Shown: piece after piece, positions 1 to 5,438 of the stretch | Layout of the letters: each line of letters starts with the position of its first letter | Position numbering within the stretch: position 1 is the first letter of the stretch | NCBI GenBank assembly: GCA_001829505.1 | Contig: MIBK01000218.1 | Span: 1,074 to 6,511, forward strand | Source: Spirochaetes bacterium RBG_16_67_19 | GTDB taxonomy: Bacteria; Spirochaetota; Spirochaetia; SZUA-6; DRHE01 | Length of the DNA: 5,438 nt | Reading direction: 5' to 3' | The notes under the pieces: model-generated | Database searches by the model: none | The model's input: only the letters and a program-made list of their open reading frames with translations | What the model was told of the DNA's origin: nothing | Program-made: the position numbers and the translations under genes

Positions 1-1
1 G

Positions 2-670
2 ATCTCCTCCGCCAAGGCCCAGGAACTCTCCGCCCGCCTGGCCCGCCTGCGGCGCCGCGTGCGGCCCGCGGAATACGAGGATTGGCTGAAGCGCAAGGGC
101 TTCGCCGGCTACGAGGGCGACGCGGCCGTCGAGGAGAAGCTCGTGTTCCTGGAGGAGTACCTGGACCAGCGCAACACCCACGGGCATTCGCTCGAACTGG
201 CGGCCACCTGCCTGCTGCCCGGCGTGTTCACCGAACTCGACGGCAGCTGGACGAACACCACCACCGTGAGCGCGCTATTCGGCGTCAGCCTCGGCTGGAG
301 CTATCAGCTCAGCAACCGGCTGTCCGTAGGGGCCTACCTGGCCAACGCCTGGGGTGCGTCCAGCTACCTTCAGGATGACGGCATGGTCCAGCTCAGCAAC
401 GATTACGCCGGCGTGCTGGTCTGCGGCGGACCCACGGTTTGCCTCGGCAACAAGGTCGAGGGCTTCGCGGTGCTTTTCTCGACCGGTGCCGGGGGCATCG
501 TCGGCGCTTCGGAGTTTGCCCTGCCCCTGCGCTCCGTCCTCTTTTTCCGGAATTTCTTTCTCGGATACACCGCCCAGATCGGATTGTTCACAGGCTGGAT
601 GCACCACCAGCTGGAGGCAGGCTACTCGATTTTCCTGGGCCGCCTGTCGAGCTGGCCGCCACGGCCATAG
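2..670 (+). CDS. 3' part of an uncharacterised protein, possibly beta-barrel-like (5' truncated)
   Basis: The frame is open from the left edge to a TAG at 668-670, giving about 222 residues of the C-terminal part. A GTG at 59 could be called as start, but it has no Shine-Dalgarno and the frame upstream stays open, so I treat the gene as cut by the window edge. The first 60-75 residues are charged and helical, with Arg/Leu/Ala and Glu/Lys-rich stretches. The rest changes character: Gly/Ser-rich segments of alternating polar and hydrophobic residues (such as VSALFGVSLGWSYQL, and a run near the end containing GYTAQIGLFTGW). That pattern suggests antiparallel beta strands of an outer-membrane or exported protein. 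I recognise no family motif, and the real N-terminus, where a signal peptide would be, is missing. It converges on fhs and shares a terminator hairpin with it. Coding status is fairly sure; function is unknown. Confidence 0.65.
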   Translation: MSSAKAQELSARLARLRRRVRPAEYEDWLKRKGFAGYEGDAAVEEKLVFLEEYLDQRNTHGHSLELAATCLLPGVFTELDGSWTNTTTVSALFGVSLGWSYQLSNRLSVGAYLANAWGASSYLQDDGMVQLSNDYAGVLVCGGPTVCLGNKVEGFAVLFSTGAGGIVGASEFALPLRSVLFFRNFFLGYTAQIGLFTGWMHHQLEAGYSIFLGRLSSWPPRP

Positions 671-696
671 CCGTCCGGGCAGGCGCAATGAGCATG

Positions 697-723
697 AAAA
701 AAGGGGGCGGTTCGCCCCCCTTT
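697..723. terminator. Bidirectional rho-independent terminator between convergent genes
   Basis: A GC stem (GGGGGCG at 703-709 pairing with CGCCCCC at 713-719, loop GTT) is flanked by six A (697-702) and by TTT (721-723). Read on the minus strand it is a textbook terminator for fhs: a GC hairpin followed by six T, starting about 20 bases past the fhs stop. Read on the plus strand the T-tract is weaker (TTTGTGTTT) but could end the leftmost gene. C720 would be a single-base bulge if the A/T flanks also pair. Confidence 0.85.
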
Positions 724-738
724 GTGTTTCCGCGCGTC

Positions 739-2505
739 CTAGAACAGCCCCTGCACCTTCCCGGTCTTCACGTTCACGTCGATGTTGCGGAAGGCCGGAT
801 CGGAGGCCGTGCCGGGCAGCAGCTTGATGGCCCCGGCCACAGGCACCGCGAAGCCGGCGCCCTTGTACAATAGAATGTCGCGGATCGGCAGGGTCCAGCC
901 CTTGGGCCGGCCCTTGATCGCCGGATCGTGCGAAAGGCTCAGGTGGGTCTTCACCATGCAGGTGCCCAGCTTGGACAATTCCGGATCCTTCTCGATGTTC
1001 TTGGCCTTGGCTTCAGCTTCCGGCGAGAAGGTGACCCCGTCAGCGCCGTAGACTTCCTTGGCGATGCGCTCCACCCGCTGCCGCAGAGGGAAGGCGTCCT
1101 CGTACAGGAACTTGAAGTGGTGCTTTTCTTCGCAGGCCTCCAGCACCGCCTCGGCCAGTTCCCGCGCTCCTTCGCCGCCCTTTTCCCAATGCTTGCTCAG
1201 CGCCACGCGGGCGCCGGCCGCCTCGGCCTGCTTGCGGATGAGGTCCACCTCCTCCTGGGTGTCCGTGTAGAAGTGGTTGATGCAGACCACCGGGGCGATG
1301 CCGCTCTTGCGCACCGTTTCGATGTGGGCCAGCAGGTTTCCCACCCCCTTCTCCACCAGCGAGGTGTTTTTTTCAGTGTAGGCCTTATCCAGCGGCTGGC
1401 CGGGGGCCACCTTGGGACCACCGCCGTGCATCTTCAGGGCCCGCACGGTGCAGACGATGACCGAGGCGTGGGGGATCAGTCCGCTGAAGCGGCACTTGAG
1501 GTTCCAGAACTTCTCGAAGCCGATGTCCGCCCCAAAGCCGCTCTCCGTGACGTGGTAGTCGGCCAGCTTCAGAGCCAGGCGGTCGGCGATGATCGAGGAC
1601 TGGCCGATGGCGATGTTGGCGAAGGGCCCGGCGTGCACCAGCACCGGCTGGCCCTCCACGGTCTGGATCAGGTTGGGGTTGATGGCCTTGGCCATGATGG
1701 CGGTCATGGCCCCGGCCACTTCCAGGTCCGAGGTGGTCACCGGCTTGCCGGACTTGTCGTAGGCCACCACCATCCGCCCCATGCGCTCGCGCATGTCCGC
1801 CAGGTCCCGGGCCAGGGCCAGGATGGCCATGATCTCGGAGCTGACCGTGATCTGGAAGCCGCTCTTCATCATGAAGCCGTCCATCTTCCCGCCGATGCCG
1901 ATGATGATCTCGCGCAGGGCCTGGGCGCAAAAGTCGATGCACCAGCCCATGGCGGCGTTGCGCGGGTCGATGTCCAGGCGCTTGAGCTTCTTCTCCATCA
2001 GCTCCTGGTCGTCGTAGTTCGCCTCATGTTGCAGGCGGCTGGTCAGGGCCACCATGGCCAGGTTGTGGGCATTGGTGATGGCGTCGATATCGCCGGTCAA
2101 CCCCAGGCTGAACTCGGTCAGGGGGATGCATTGGGCCAGGCCCCCACCGGCGGCCGAGCCCTTGATGTTGAAGGTGGGACCCCCGGAAGGCTGGCGGATG
2201 GCGCCCATGACCTTCTTGCCCAGCTTGCCCAGGCCTTCCACCAGGCCCATGGAGGTGGTGGTCTTGCCCTCGCCCAGGGGGGTGGGGGTGATGGCGGTCA
2301 CTTCGATGTACTTGCCGTCCTGGCGGTTTTTCAGCCGGTTGAGGATGCTCATGTAGTCCAGCTTGGCCACGTGGTGCCCGTAGGGCAGGAGCTCCAGCTT
2401 TTCCAGCCCCAGCTCCTCCGCCTGCTGGTACACGGTTTTCATGTCCTTCTCGGCGGCTTCCGCGATTTCCCAATCCTTCATCTTGGTGGGATCCAACTTC
2501 TGCAT
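739..2505 (-). CDS. fhs: Formate--tetrahydrofolate ligase (10-formyl-THF synthetase)
   Basis: This cytosolic enzyme makes 10-formyl-THF from formate, THF and ATP. It is the entry step of the methyl branch of the Wood-Ljungdahl pathway, and can run in reverse to make ATP from formyl-THF. The product is 588 residues. The nucleotide-binding loop [11 protein letters not shown] is at about 73-83, the first family signature region [11 protein letters not shown] at about 113-123, [13 protein letters not shown] at about 137-149, and the second signature [12 protein letters not shown] at about 350-361. The family C-terminus ([27 protein letters not shown]) is complete. The start is ATG 2505, with AGGAGG (2511-2516) five bases upstream. 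The frame extends to a TTG at 2556, but that TTG is the beginning of the -35 box of its own promoter, so the longer start is rejected. The protein is longer than the roughly 556-residue clostridial enzymes and, from memory, matches the deltaproteobacterial form. It lies 76 bp behind the regulator on the same strand and ends at the hairpin at 697-723. Confidence 0.97.
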   Translation of the reverse strand: MQKLDPTKMKDWEIAEAAEKDMKTVYQQAEELGLEKLELLPYGHHVAKLDYMSILNRLKNRQDGKYIEVTAITPTPLGEGKTTTSMGLVEGLGKLGKKVMGAIRQPSGGPTFNIKGSAAGGGLAQCIPLTEFSLGLTGDIDAITNAHNLAMVALTSRLQHEANYDDQELMEKKLKRLDIDPRNAAMGWCIDFCAQALREIIIGIGGKMDGFMMKSGFQITVSSEIMAILALARDLADMRERMGRMVVAYDKSGKPVTTSDLEVAGAMTAIMAKAINPNLIQTVEGQPVLVHAGPFANIAIGQSSIIADRLALKLADYHVTESGFGADIGFEKFWNLKCRFSGLIPHASVIVCTVRALKMHGGGPKVAPGQPLDKAYTEKNTSLVEKGVGNLLAHIETVRKSGIAPVVCINHFYTDTQEEVDLIRKQAEAAGARVALSKHWEKGGEGARELAEAVLEACEEKHHFKFLYEDAFPLRQRVERIAKEVYGADGVTFSPEAEAKAKNIEKDPELSKLGTCMVKTHLSLSHDPAIKGRPKGWTLPIRDILLYKGAGFAVPVAGAIKLLPGTASDPAFRNIDVNVKTGKVQGLF

Positions 2506-2506
2506 G

Positions 2507-2524
2507 CGAACCTCCTGAGGTTCG
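2507..2524. promoter_or_regulatory. 18-bp inverted repeat over the fhs ribosome binding site
   Basis: On the minus strand the sequence is CGAACCTC-AG-GAGGTTCG: two perfect 8-base arms around a 2-base centre. It covers the Shine-Dalgarno, ends one base before the ATG, and lies where transcription from the promoter at 2528-2556 should begin. As DNA it could be an operator. As RNA it could fold as a stem of up to six pairs (CGAACC/GGTTCG), fewer if the transcript starts inside it, with part of the Shine-Dalgarno in the loop. The symmetry is seen directly; the role is inferred. Confidence 0.5.
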
Positions 2525-2527
2525 ACC

Positions 2528-2556
2528 AGAATAGGGTCAGTCTCGGCGCCTGTCAA
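2528..2556 (-). promoter_or_regulatory. Sigma-70 promoter of fhs
   Basis: On the minus strand TTGACA (2551-2556) is a perfect -35 box. It is followed after exactly 17 bases by TATTCT (2528-2533), five of six matches to TATAAT. Transcription should start near 2520-2522, giving a very short leader of about 15-17 bases before the ATG at 2505. The promoter lies wholly between the regulator stop and the fhs start, so fhs can be expressed independently of the regulator. A perfect 8-bp palindrome GCAATTGC (2561-2568) sits just upstream of the -35. I see no terminator after the regulator, so readthrough could also contribute. Confidence 0.8.
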
Positions 2557-2581
2557 GAAAGCAATTGCCGCGGGGGTGCGA

Positions 2582-3736
2582 TTACCGTCCGGCCTTTCGT
2601 CGGCGGTAGCCCATGGGCGAGACGCCGTGGTAGCGGCGGAACACCTTGCTGAAGTAGCTCTGATCCGTGAAGCCGCACTCCAGGGCCACCTGGTTGATGT
2701 TCAGGGCGGTCTCGTCGAACAGGGTGCAGGCCTTCTCGATGCGGAACTTGTTCAACAAATCGGTGAAGGTGTAGCCGGTTTTCTGGTGGAAGATCTTGGA
2801 GAAATAGCCGTAGGACATGTTGCAGGCCCGCGCCACTTCGTCGCGGGTGAGGGGCTCGGCCAGGTTGTTCTTCATGAACTCCAGGGCCAGGGCGATGGAA
2901 TCGGGGGGGGCGGGGGCCACCTGGATCAAGCTGGAGGAAATGAAGTCCTCCAGCCAGCCGGTCAGCCAGTGGGACAGCTCGGTGAAGTCCTTGATGTCGT
3001 TGAACTCCTTGAGATAGGAGCTGTTCACGCCCAGCAGCTCCCGCGGATTGGCTCCCTTGTCCACCGCCGTGCGGTACATCAGCACCACCATCTCCAGCAC
3101 CAGGGTCTTGAGCACGTCCAGGTCCTCGCCGCCCAGGGCGTAGATGCGGATCAGGATACGGTTGATGATCGAGCGGGCCCGCTCCTTGTCCCCCTTGCGG
3201 ATGGCCGCCAGCAGGGCGAACTCCTCCTGCAGATAGACCTCGCGGGGGTTCTGGTAGAGGTTGCGCTTGACCGAGTGGATGGCCTCCGCCTTGGTGGCGC
3301 TGGCCCGGCCCTGCTCGCGATTCAGGCGCATCAGGCTCTCGTTGCAGAGGTTGGTCTCGCAGGCCAGCTCCAGCAGGCTCCAGGCCGCCTGGGCGATCAG
3401 CGGGCCGGATTCCTCCGGGACCCGGTCGGGGTGCACCGCGGAGAACAGGCCGCCGGCCGCCTCGTTGTTCAGGCACAGCGGCACGCACCACACGTACAGC
3501 CCCTCGGAGTCCAGGGCGATGTTCGGCTCGCCCCAGCGCAGCGACTCCTGGATCATGCGGGCCGGATCCAGCTCGCGCTGCCGGGCCCGGTGCCAGGGAT
3601 AGTACTCGCAGCGATTGACCGCCAGCCGGCCGTCGTTCATCAGGGCCGCCCCGAAGTGGCGCTCCTTGTGGTAGCGGTCGGCCAGCCGCTGGAAGGATCC
3701 CAGGAGAGCTTCGCTGTTCCAGGTTTCCGCGGGCAT
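2582..3736 (-). CDS. AraC-family transcriptional regulator with N-terminal sensory region
   Basis: This 384-residue DNA-binding regulator has a C-terminal AraC/XylS domain at about 283-380 containing two helix-turn-helix motifs: one around [20 protein letters not shown] (297-316) and one around [20 protein letters not shown] (346-365). It ends with the family hallmark [13 protein letters not shown]. The first 130 or so residues look like a small-molecule sensing domain; the stretch around [19 protein letters not shown] (81-99) recalls PocR/GAF-like ligand domains, but I cannot assign it firmly. A helical region at about 155-265 ([20 protein letters not shown]) resembles the linker of PocR-type AraC proteins. 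Cysteines at 43, 84, 88, 126 and 131 could be functional. The start ATG 3736 has only a poor Shine-Dalgarno, so expression may be low. It is divergent from the corrinoid protein gene, the usual layout for a regulator of its neighbour, and fhs follows on the same strand. The ligand is unknown; a methylated substrate or a corrinoid is plausible by context only. Confidence 0.92.
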   Translation of the reverse strand: MPAETWNSEALLGSFQRLADRYHKERHFGAALMNDGRLAVNRCEYYPWHRARQRELDPARMIQESLRWGEPNIALDSEGLYVWCVPLCLNNEAAGGLFSAVHPDRVPEESGPLIAQAAWSLLELACETNLCNESLMRLNREQGRASATKAEAIHSVKRNLYQNPREVYLQEEFALLAAIRKGDKERARSIINRILIRIYALGGEDLDVLKTLVLEMVVLMYRTAVDKGANPRELLGVNSSYLKEFNDIKDFTELSHWLTGWLEDFISSSLIQVAPAPPDSIALALEFMKNNLAEPLTRDEVARACNMSYGYFSKIFHQKTGYTFTDLLNKFRIEKACTLFDETALNINQVALECGFTDQSYFSKVFRRYHGVSPMGYRRRKAGR

Positions 3737-3782
3737 GCTGGCTCGATAATACCCCTTTTTTTCGATTCATAAAACACCAAAT

Positions 3783-3831
3783 TACCGGAAAAAGCGCTCG
3801 TTTTACAAAACAGGACCAACCGCATCCGGTA
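3783..3831. promoter_or_regulatory. Paired inverted operator candidate in the divergent promoter region
   Basis: TACCGGA (3783-3789) and its exact reverse complement TCCGGTA (3825-3831) lie with centres 42 bp apart, about four helical turns. Near their midpoint is a further inverted repeat, GTTTT-AC-AAAAC (3800-3811). The right half overlaps an inverted ACCG-CATC-CGGT (3819-3830) and the candidate -10 box of the corrinoid gene. The arrangement is what a regulator binding the shared region on one face of the DNA could use. The repeats are seen; regulator binding is inferred, and 7-bp repeats can arise by chance. Confidence 0.4.
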
Positions 3832-3835
3832 TAGT
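3830..3835 (+). promoter_or_regulatory. Candidate -10 box of the corrinoid protein gene
   Basis: TATAGT matches five of six bases of the sigma-70 -10 consensus and lies 36 bases ahead of the GTG start, so the leader would be roughly 30 bases. No good -35 lies at 16-18 bases: the best TTTACA (3802-3807) is 22 bases away. A weak -35 fits a promoter that needs an activator such as the divergent AraC protein. This is a tentative call. Confidence 0.35.
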
Positions 3836-3871
3836 GGTGCGCATAAGAATGCATTACGAAGGAGGAATTAG

Positions 3872-4498
3872 GTGGTTTCATTGAACGCGATTTCCGAAGC
3901 CCTGCAGAAAGGCAAGGCGGACGAGGTGAAAAAGTTGGTCACCCAGGCGCTGGAGGAGAAGATCGCTCCGAAGAAGGTGCTGGAGGAAGGGCTGATCGCC
4001 GGCATGGACATCATCGGCGGCCGGTTCAAGCGGAACGAGATCTACATCCCCGAGGTCCTGATCGCGGCGCGGGCCATGCACGCCGGCATGTCCATCCTCG
4101 AGCCGATCCTGGTCAAGGCGGGCATAAAGATGATCGGCAAGCTGGCCATCGGCACCGTGAAGGGCGACCTGCACGACATCGGCAAGAACCTGGTGGCCAT
4201 GATGTACAAGGGCGCTGGTTTCGAGGTGCAGGACCTGGGCGTGGACGTTCCCGCGGATAAGTACGTGAAAGCCGCCGTCGACGGGGCGGACCTCGTCGGC
4301 CTTTCGGCCCTGCTCACCACCACCATGGTGGGCATGAAGGGCGTCATCGAGAGCCTGAAGGAGAAGGGGACCAAGACCAAGGTTATCATCGGCGGAGCCC
4401 CGGTCACCCAGAACTACGCGGACGAGATCGGCGCCGCTGGTTACGCCGCGGACGCGGCCAGCGCCGTGGAAATCGGCAAGAAGCTGCTGAGCAAGTAA
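3872..4498 (+). CDS. Corrinoid (B12-binding) protein of a methyltransferase system
   Basis: This 208-residue cytosolic methyl carrier belongs to the family that includes MtaC, MtbC, MttC and O-demethylase corrinoid proteins. It binds cobalamin base-off/His-on, accepts a methyl group from a substrate-specific methyltransferase and passes it to a second methyltransferase. The N-terminal four-helix 'cap' domain is at about 1-88 (containing GLIAGMDIIGGRFKRNEIYI). The Rossmann-like B12 domain follows, with DLHDIG at 99-104 (H101 is the expected cobalt ligand), SAL at 145-147 and GG at 174-175. The spacings of 40 and 26 residues fit the DxHxxG...SxL...GG pattern. The start is GTG 3872, with AAGGAGG (3859-3865) six bases upstream; an in-frame TTG at 3881 is too far from it. 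It is transcribed alone, ending at a terminator (4526-4559), and is divergent from the AraC regulator. No partner methyltransferase is in this window, so its substrate (methylamine, methanol, methoxyaromatic or other) cannot be told. Confidence 0.95.
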   Translation: MVSLNAISEALQKGKADEVKKLVTQALEEKIAPKKVLEEGLIAGMDIIGGRFKRNEIYIPEVLIAARAMHAGMSILEPILVKAGIKMIGKLAIGTVKGDLHDIGKNLVAMMYKGAGFEVQDLGVDVPADKYVKAAVDGADLVGLSALLTTTMVGMKGVIESLKEKGTKTKVIIGGAPVTQNYADEIGAAGYAADAASAVEIGKKLLSK

Positions 4499-4525
4499 TC
4501 TCCCGGGTTTCCCATAGAGCTATCC

Positions 4526-4559
4526 AGGAGGCGGTGCCCGGCGCACCGCTTCTTTTTTT
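4526..4559 (+). terminator. Rho-independent terminator of the corrinoid protein gene
   Basis: A perfect 7-bp stem GCGGTGC (4531-4537) / GCACCGC (4543-4549) with loop CCGGC is followed by a T-rich tract ending in seven T (4553-4559). The stem can extend outward through AGGAG/TTCTT with two G-U pairs. It begins 27 bases past the corrinoid gene stop and isolates that gene from the sensor/sigma pair downstream. Confidence 0.9.
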
Positions 4560-4569
4560 GTCGCTTCAA

Positions 4570-4596
4570 GGAACCCTCCAGGCCGCGGCTGCGACC
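4570..4596 (+). promoter_or_regulatory. Candidate ECF-sigma promoter for the sensor/sigma operon
   Basis: GGAACC (4570-4575) matches the conserved GGAAC-type -35 element of many ECF sigma promoters. After 16 bases comes CGACC (4592-4596), close to the CGTC-like -10 used by several ECF groups. The site lies between the upstream terminator and the ATG at 4630, giving a leader of about 25-30 bases. I see no good sigma-70 promoter in this gap. Autoregulation by the sigma factor encoded downstream would be normal for this class, but the -10 match is imperfect. Confidence 0.4.
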
Positions 4597-4629
4597 AATG
4601 ATTCAGCCAATCCCCAGGAGGTTCGAACG

Positions 4630-5070
4630 ATGAGACGATGGATCGTAGCCGTGTTGCTGCTGGCCATGGCCGCCGCCGGGGCCTCCGGCCAGGCGGGAGA
4701 GGACCCGCAGGTCTGGAGGAAGCTGGGCCTGAGCGAGGAGCAGATCGACCAGGCCCAGGGGATCTTCGAGAGCACGCAGAAGAGCGTCCGCGAGGCCCGG
4801 GCCGAGATCGACGTTCTGAGGGCGGAGCTGCGTCGGCTCCTGCTGCGGGAACCGGTGGACATGGGGCAGGTGGAGCGGCAGCTGCGTGCCAGCCTGGAGT
4901 GGGAATACCGCCTGCGCCTGGCCCAGATCAGCCGGCAGGTGCAGCTGCGGCGGCTGCTCGGGGACCGGGACTACACCCGGCTCATGGAGGCGATCCGCGA
5001 GCGGCGCCGGGGGATCAGGGAAGGGGACGCCGAGGGAGACGGGTCTGGACGCAACGGGCCCCGACGTTGA
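4630..5070 (+). CDS. Small exported helical protein, Spy/CpxP/CnrX-like (periplasmic stress or metal sensor type)
   Basis: This is a 146-residue protein. It begins with a signal peptide or membrane anchor: MRRW, then a hydrophobic run to about residue 16, and small residues AGASGQA as a likely cleavage region near 18-22. The mature part is almost entirely charged alpha helix. LGLSEEQ (32-38) resembles the LTxxQ motif of Spy/CpxP-like proteins. The following long Arg/Glu/Leu helices (about 39-125) fit the helical hairpin of the periplasmic chaperone/metal-resistance superfamily that includes Spy, CpxP, ZraP and CnrX. The C-terminus is a Gly/Arg/Asp-rich tail. The start is ATG 4630, with AGGAGG (4616-4621) eight bases upstream. 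A longer frame from ATG 4534 starts inside the terminator and is rejected. It overlaps or abuts the ECF sigma gene, so it may sense envelope stress or a metal. I see no clear His/Cys metal ligands in the mature part, which argues against a simple metal sensor. Confidence 0.75.
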   Translation: MRRWIVAVLLLAMAAAGASGQAGEDPQVWRKLGLSEEQIDQAQGIFESTQKSVREARAEIDVLRAELRRLLLREPVDMGQVERQLRASLEWEYRLRLAQISRQVQLRRLLGDRDYTRLMEAIRERRRGIREGDAEGDGSGRNGPRR

Positions 5071-5438
5071 TTTCCAGCTGGTCCGCCGTTACCTGGCTGG
5101 CGGGGACCCCCAGGCCTTCGCCGGCCTGGTCCAGCGGCACCGGCCCATGATCCGGCGCCTTCTGGCCGGGCTGCTGCGGGGGGAGCGCGAGGAGCTGGAG
5201 GACGCGGAACAGGAGGTCCTCCTGTCCGTGTCCCGCAGCCTGCCCGGCTTCCGCTTCGAGTCCTCGCTGGCCACCTGGATCTACAGCCTGGCGCGGCGCC
5301 GGGCCCTGGACCTGCTGCGCCGAGGCTACCGCCGGCGGCAAGGTCTGGAGCGCCTGCGCCTGCTGCCCGCCGACCCTCCGGCCGATCCCCTGGAGCCGCT
5401 TCTGGCCGGGGAGCGCTCGGCGCGCCTGCTGCGCGCCT
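5045..5438 (+). CDS. ECF (extracytoplasmic function) RNA polymerase sigma factor, 3' truncated
   Basis: The visible 131 codons hold sigma region 2. Residues about 12-35 (LVRRYLAGGDPQAFAGLVQRH) are region 2.1, DAEQEVLLSVSRSLPGFR (53-70) is region 2.2, and SSLATWIYSLARRRALDLLR (73-92) is regions 2.3-2.4, which contact the -10 element. An Arg-rich segment follows, then a Pro/Leu/Asp-rich linker; region 4 lies beyond the right edge. The start is uncertain. The frame has no ATG, GTG or TTG between GTG 4886 (deep inside the upstream gene) and ATG 5147 (inside region 2.1). CTG 5045 has GAGGGAG (5032-5038) six bases upstream, gives a normal-length N-terminus, and overlaps the upstream gene by 26 bases, which fits translational coupling. 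A sequencing frameshift is the alternative. The position directly behind an exported Spy/CnrX-like protein suggests envelope or metal stress control, possibly with an anti-sigma gene beyond the window. Confidence 0.85.
   Translation, partial: MDATGPDVDFQLVRRYLAGGDPQAFAGLVQRHRPMIRRLLAGLLRGEREELEDAEQEVLLSVSRSLPGFRFESSLATWIYSLARRRALDLLRRGYRRRQGLERLRLLPADPPADPLEPLLAGERSARLLRA

Noticed and set aside
59..61. GTG 59 as the true start of the leftmost gene
   Set aside because: No Shine-Dalgarno precedes it and the same frame stays open with plausible coding sequence to the window edge.
2506..2556. N-terminal extension of fhs from TTG 2556
   Set aside because: The extension covers the -35 and -10 boxes and lacks a Shine-Dalgarno; ATG 2505 has AGGAGG at five bases and matches the family N-terminus.
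2506..2581. Terminator or riboswitch between the regulator and fhs
   Set aside because: The leader after the promoter is only about 15-17 bases, too short for a riboswitch, and no GC hairpin with a T-tract follows the regulator stop.
928..2652. Very long open frame on the plus strand opposite fhs (574 codons)
   Set aside because: It is antisense to a certain gene, rich in Gly/His/Leu/Gln/Val as expected for the complement of GC-rich codons, and it runs through the fhs promoter and into the regulator's end. It has no family motif.
2576..3772. Long plus-strand open frame opposite the AraC regulator (398 codons)
   Set aside because: It is a mirror of the regulator coding sequence with skewed composition and no recognisable domain; the regulator has both helix-turn-helix motifs in the other strand.
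3835..3852. Possible sigma-54 promoter (TGGTGCG...TGCA) ahead of the corrinoid gene
   Set aside because: The spacing between the GG and GC elements is 13 bases, not the required 10, and the regulator is not an enhancer-binding type.
4534..4629. N-terminal extension of the Spy-like protein from ATG 4534
   Set aside because: The start lies inside the terminator hairpin, has no suitable leader, and would bury the signal peptide 32 residues in; ATG 4630 has a good ribosome binding site.

Overview
The window is GC-rich, gene-dense bacterial DNA and has no gene-free stretch over about 140 bases. I see five protein-coding genes, two of them cut by the window edges. In order they are: the 3' end of an unrecognised (+) gene; a (-) strand formate--tetrahydrofolate ligase (fhs); a (-) strand AraC-family regulator; a divergent (+) strand corrinoid (B12-binding) protein; and a (+) strand pair made of a small exported Spy/CpxP/CnrX-like helical protein and the start of an ECF sigma factor. 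I see no rRNA, tRNA, CRISPR array, insertion sequence or other mobile element.

The organism is probably a Gram-negative anaerobe or facultative anaerobe with folate- and corrinoid-dependent one-carbon metabolism. The ligase is about 588 residues, somewhat longer than the clostridial type, and from memory resembles the form found in sulfate-reducing deltaproteobacteria. A deltaproteobacterium (Desulfobacterota) or an acetogenic acidobacterium related to Holophaga would fit, but this is inference from gene content and GC richness only.

The central block (about 739-4559) reads as a small one-carbon module. The corrinoid protein carries methyl groups on cobalamin. The AraC regulator is transcribed away from it across an AT-richer 135-bp region that holds a 7-bp inverted repeat whose halves lie 42 bp apart. 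The ligase lies behind the regulator on the same strand, but has its own near-consensus sigma-70 promoter and a palindrome laid over its ribosome binding site. No corrinoid methyltransferase is encoded in the window, so the methyl donor and acceptor are unknown. The block is bounded by a bidirectional hairpin terminator on the left and a strong rho-independent terminator on the right.

The right-hand block (about 4560-5438) is an envelope or metal stress type unit: an exported helical sensor-like protein followed by an overlapping ECF sigma factor. An ECF-like GGAACC promoter candidate lies upstream, suggesting autoregulation. The sigma gene has no plausible ATG, GTG or TTG start ahead of its conserved region 2; a CTG at 5045 with a good Shine-Dalgarno is the best candidate.
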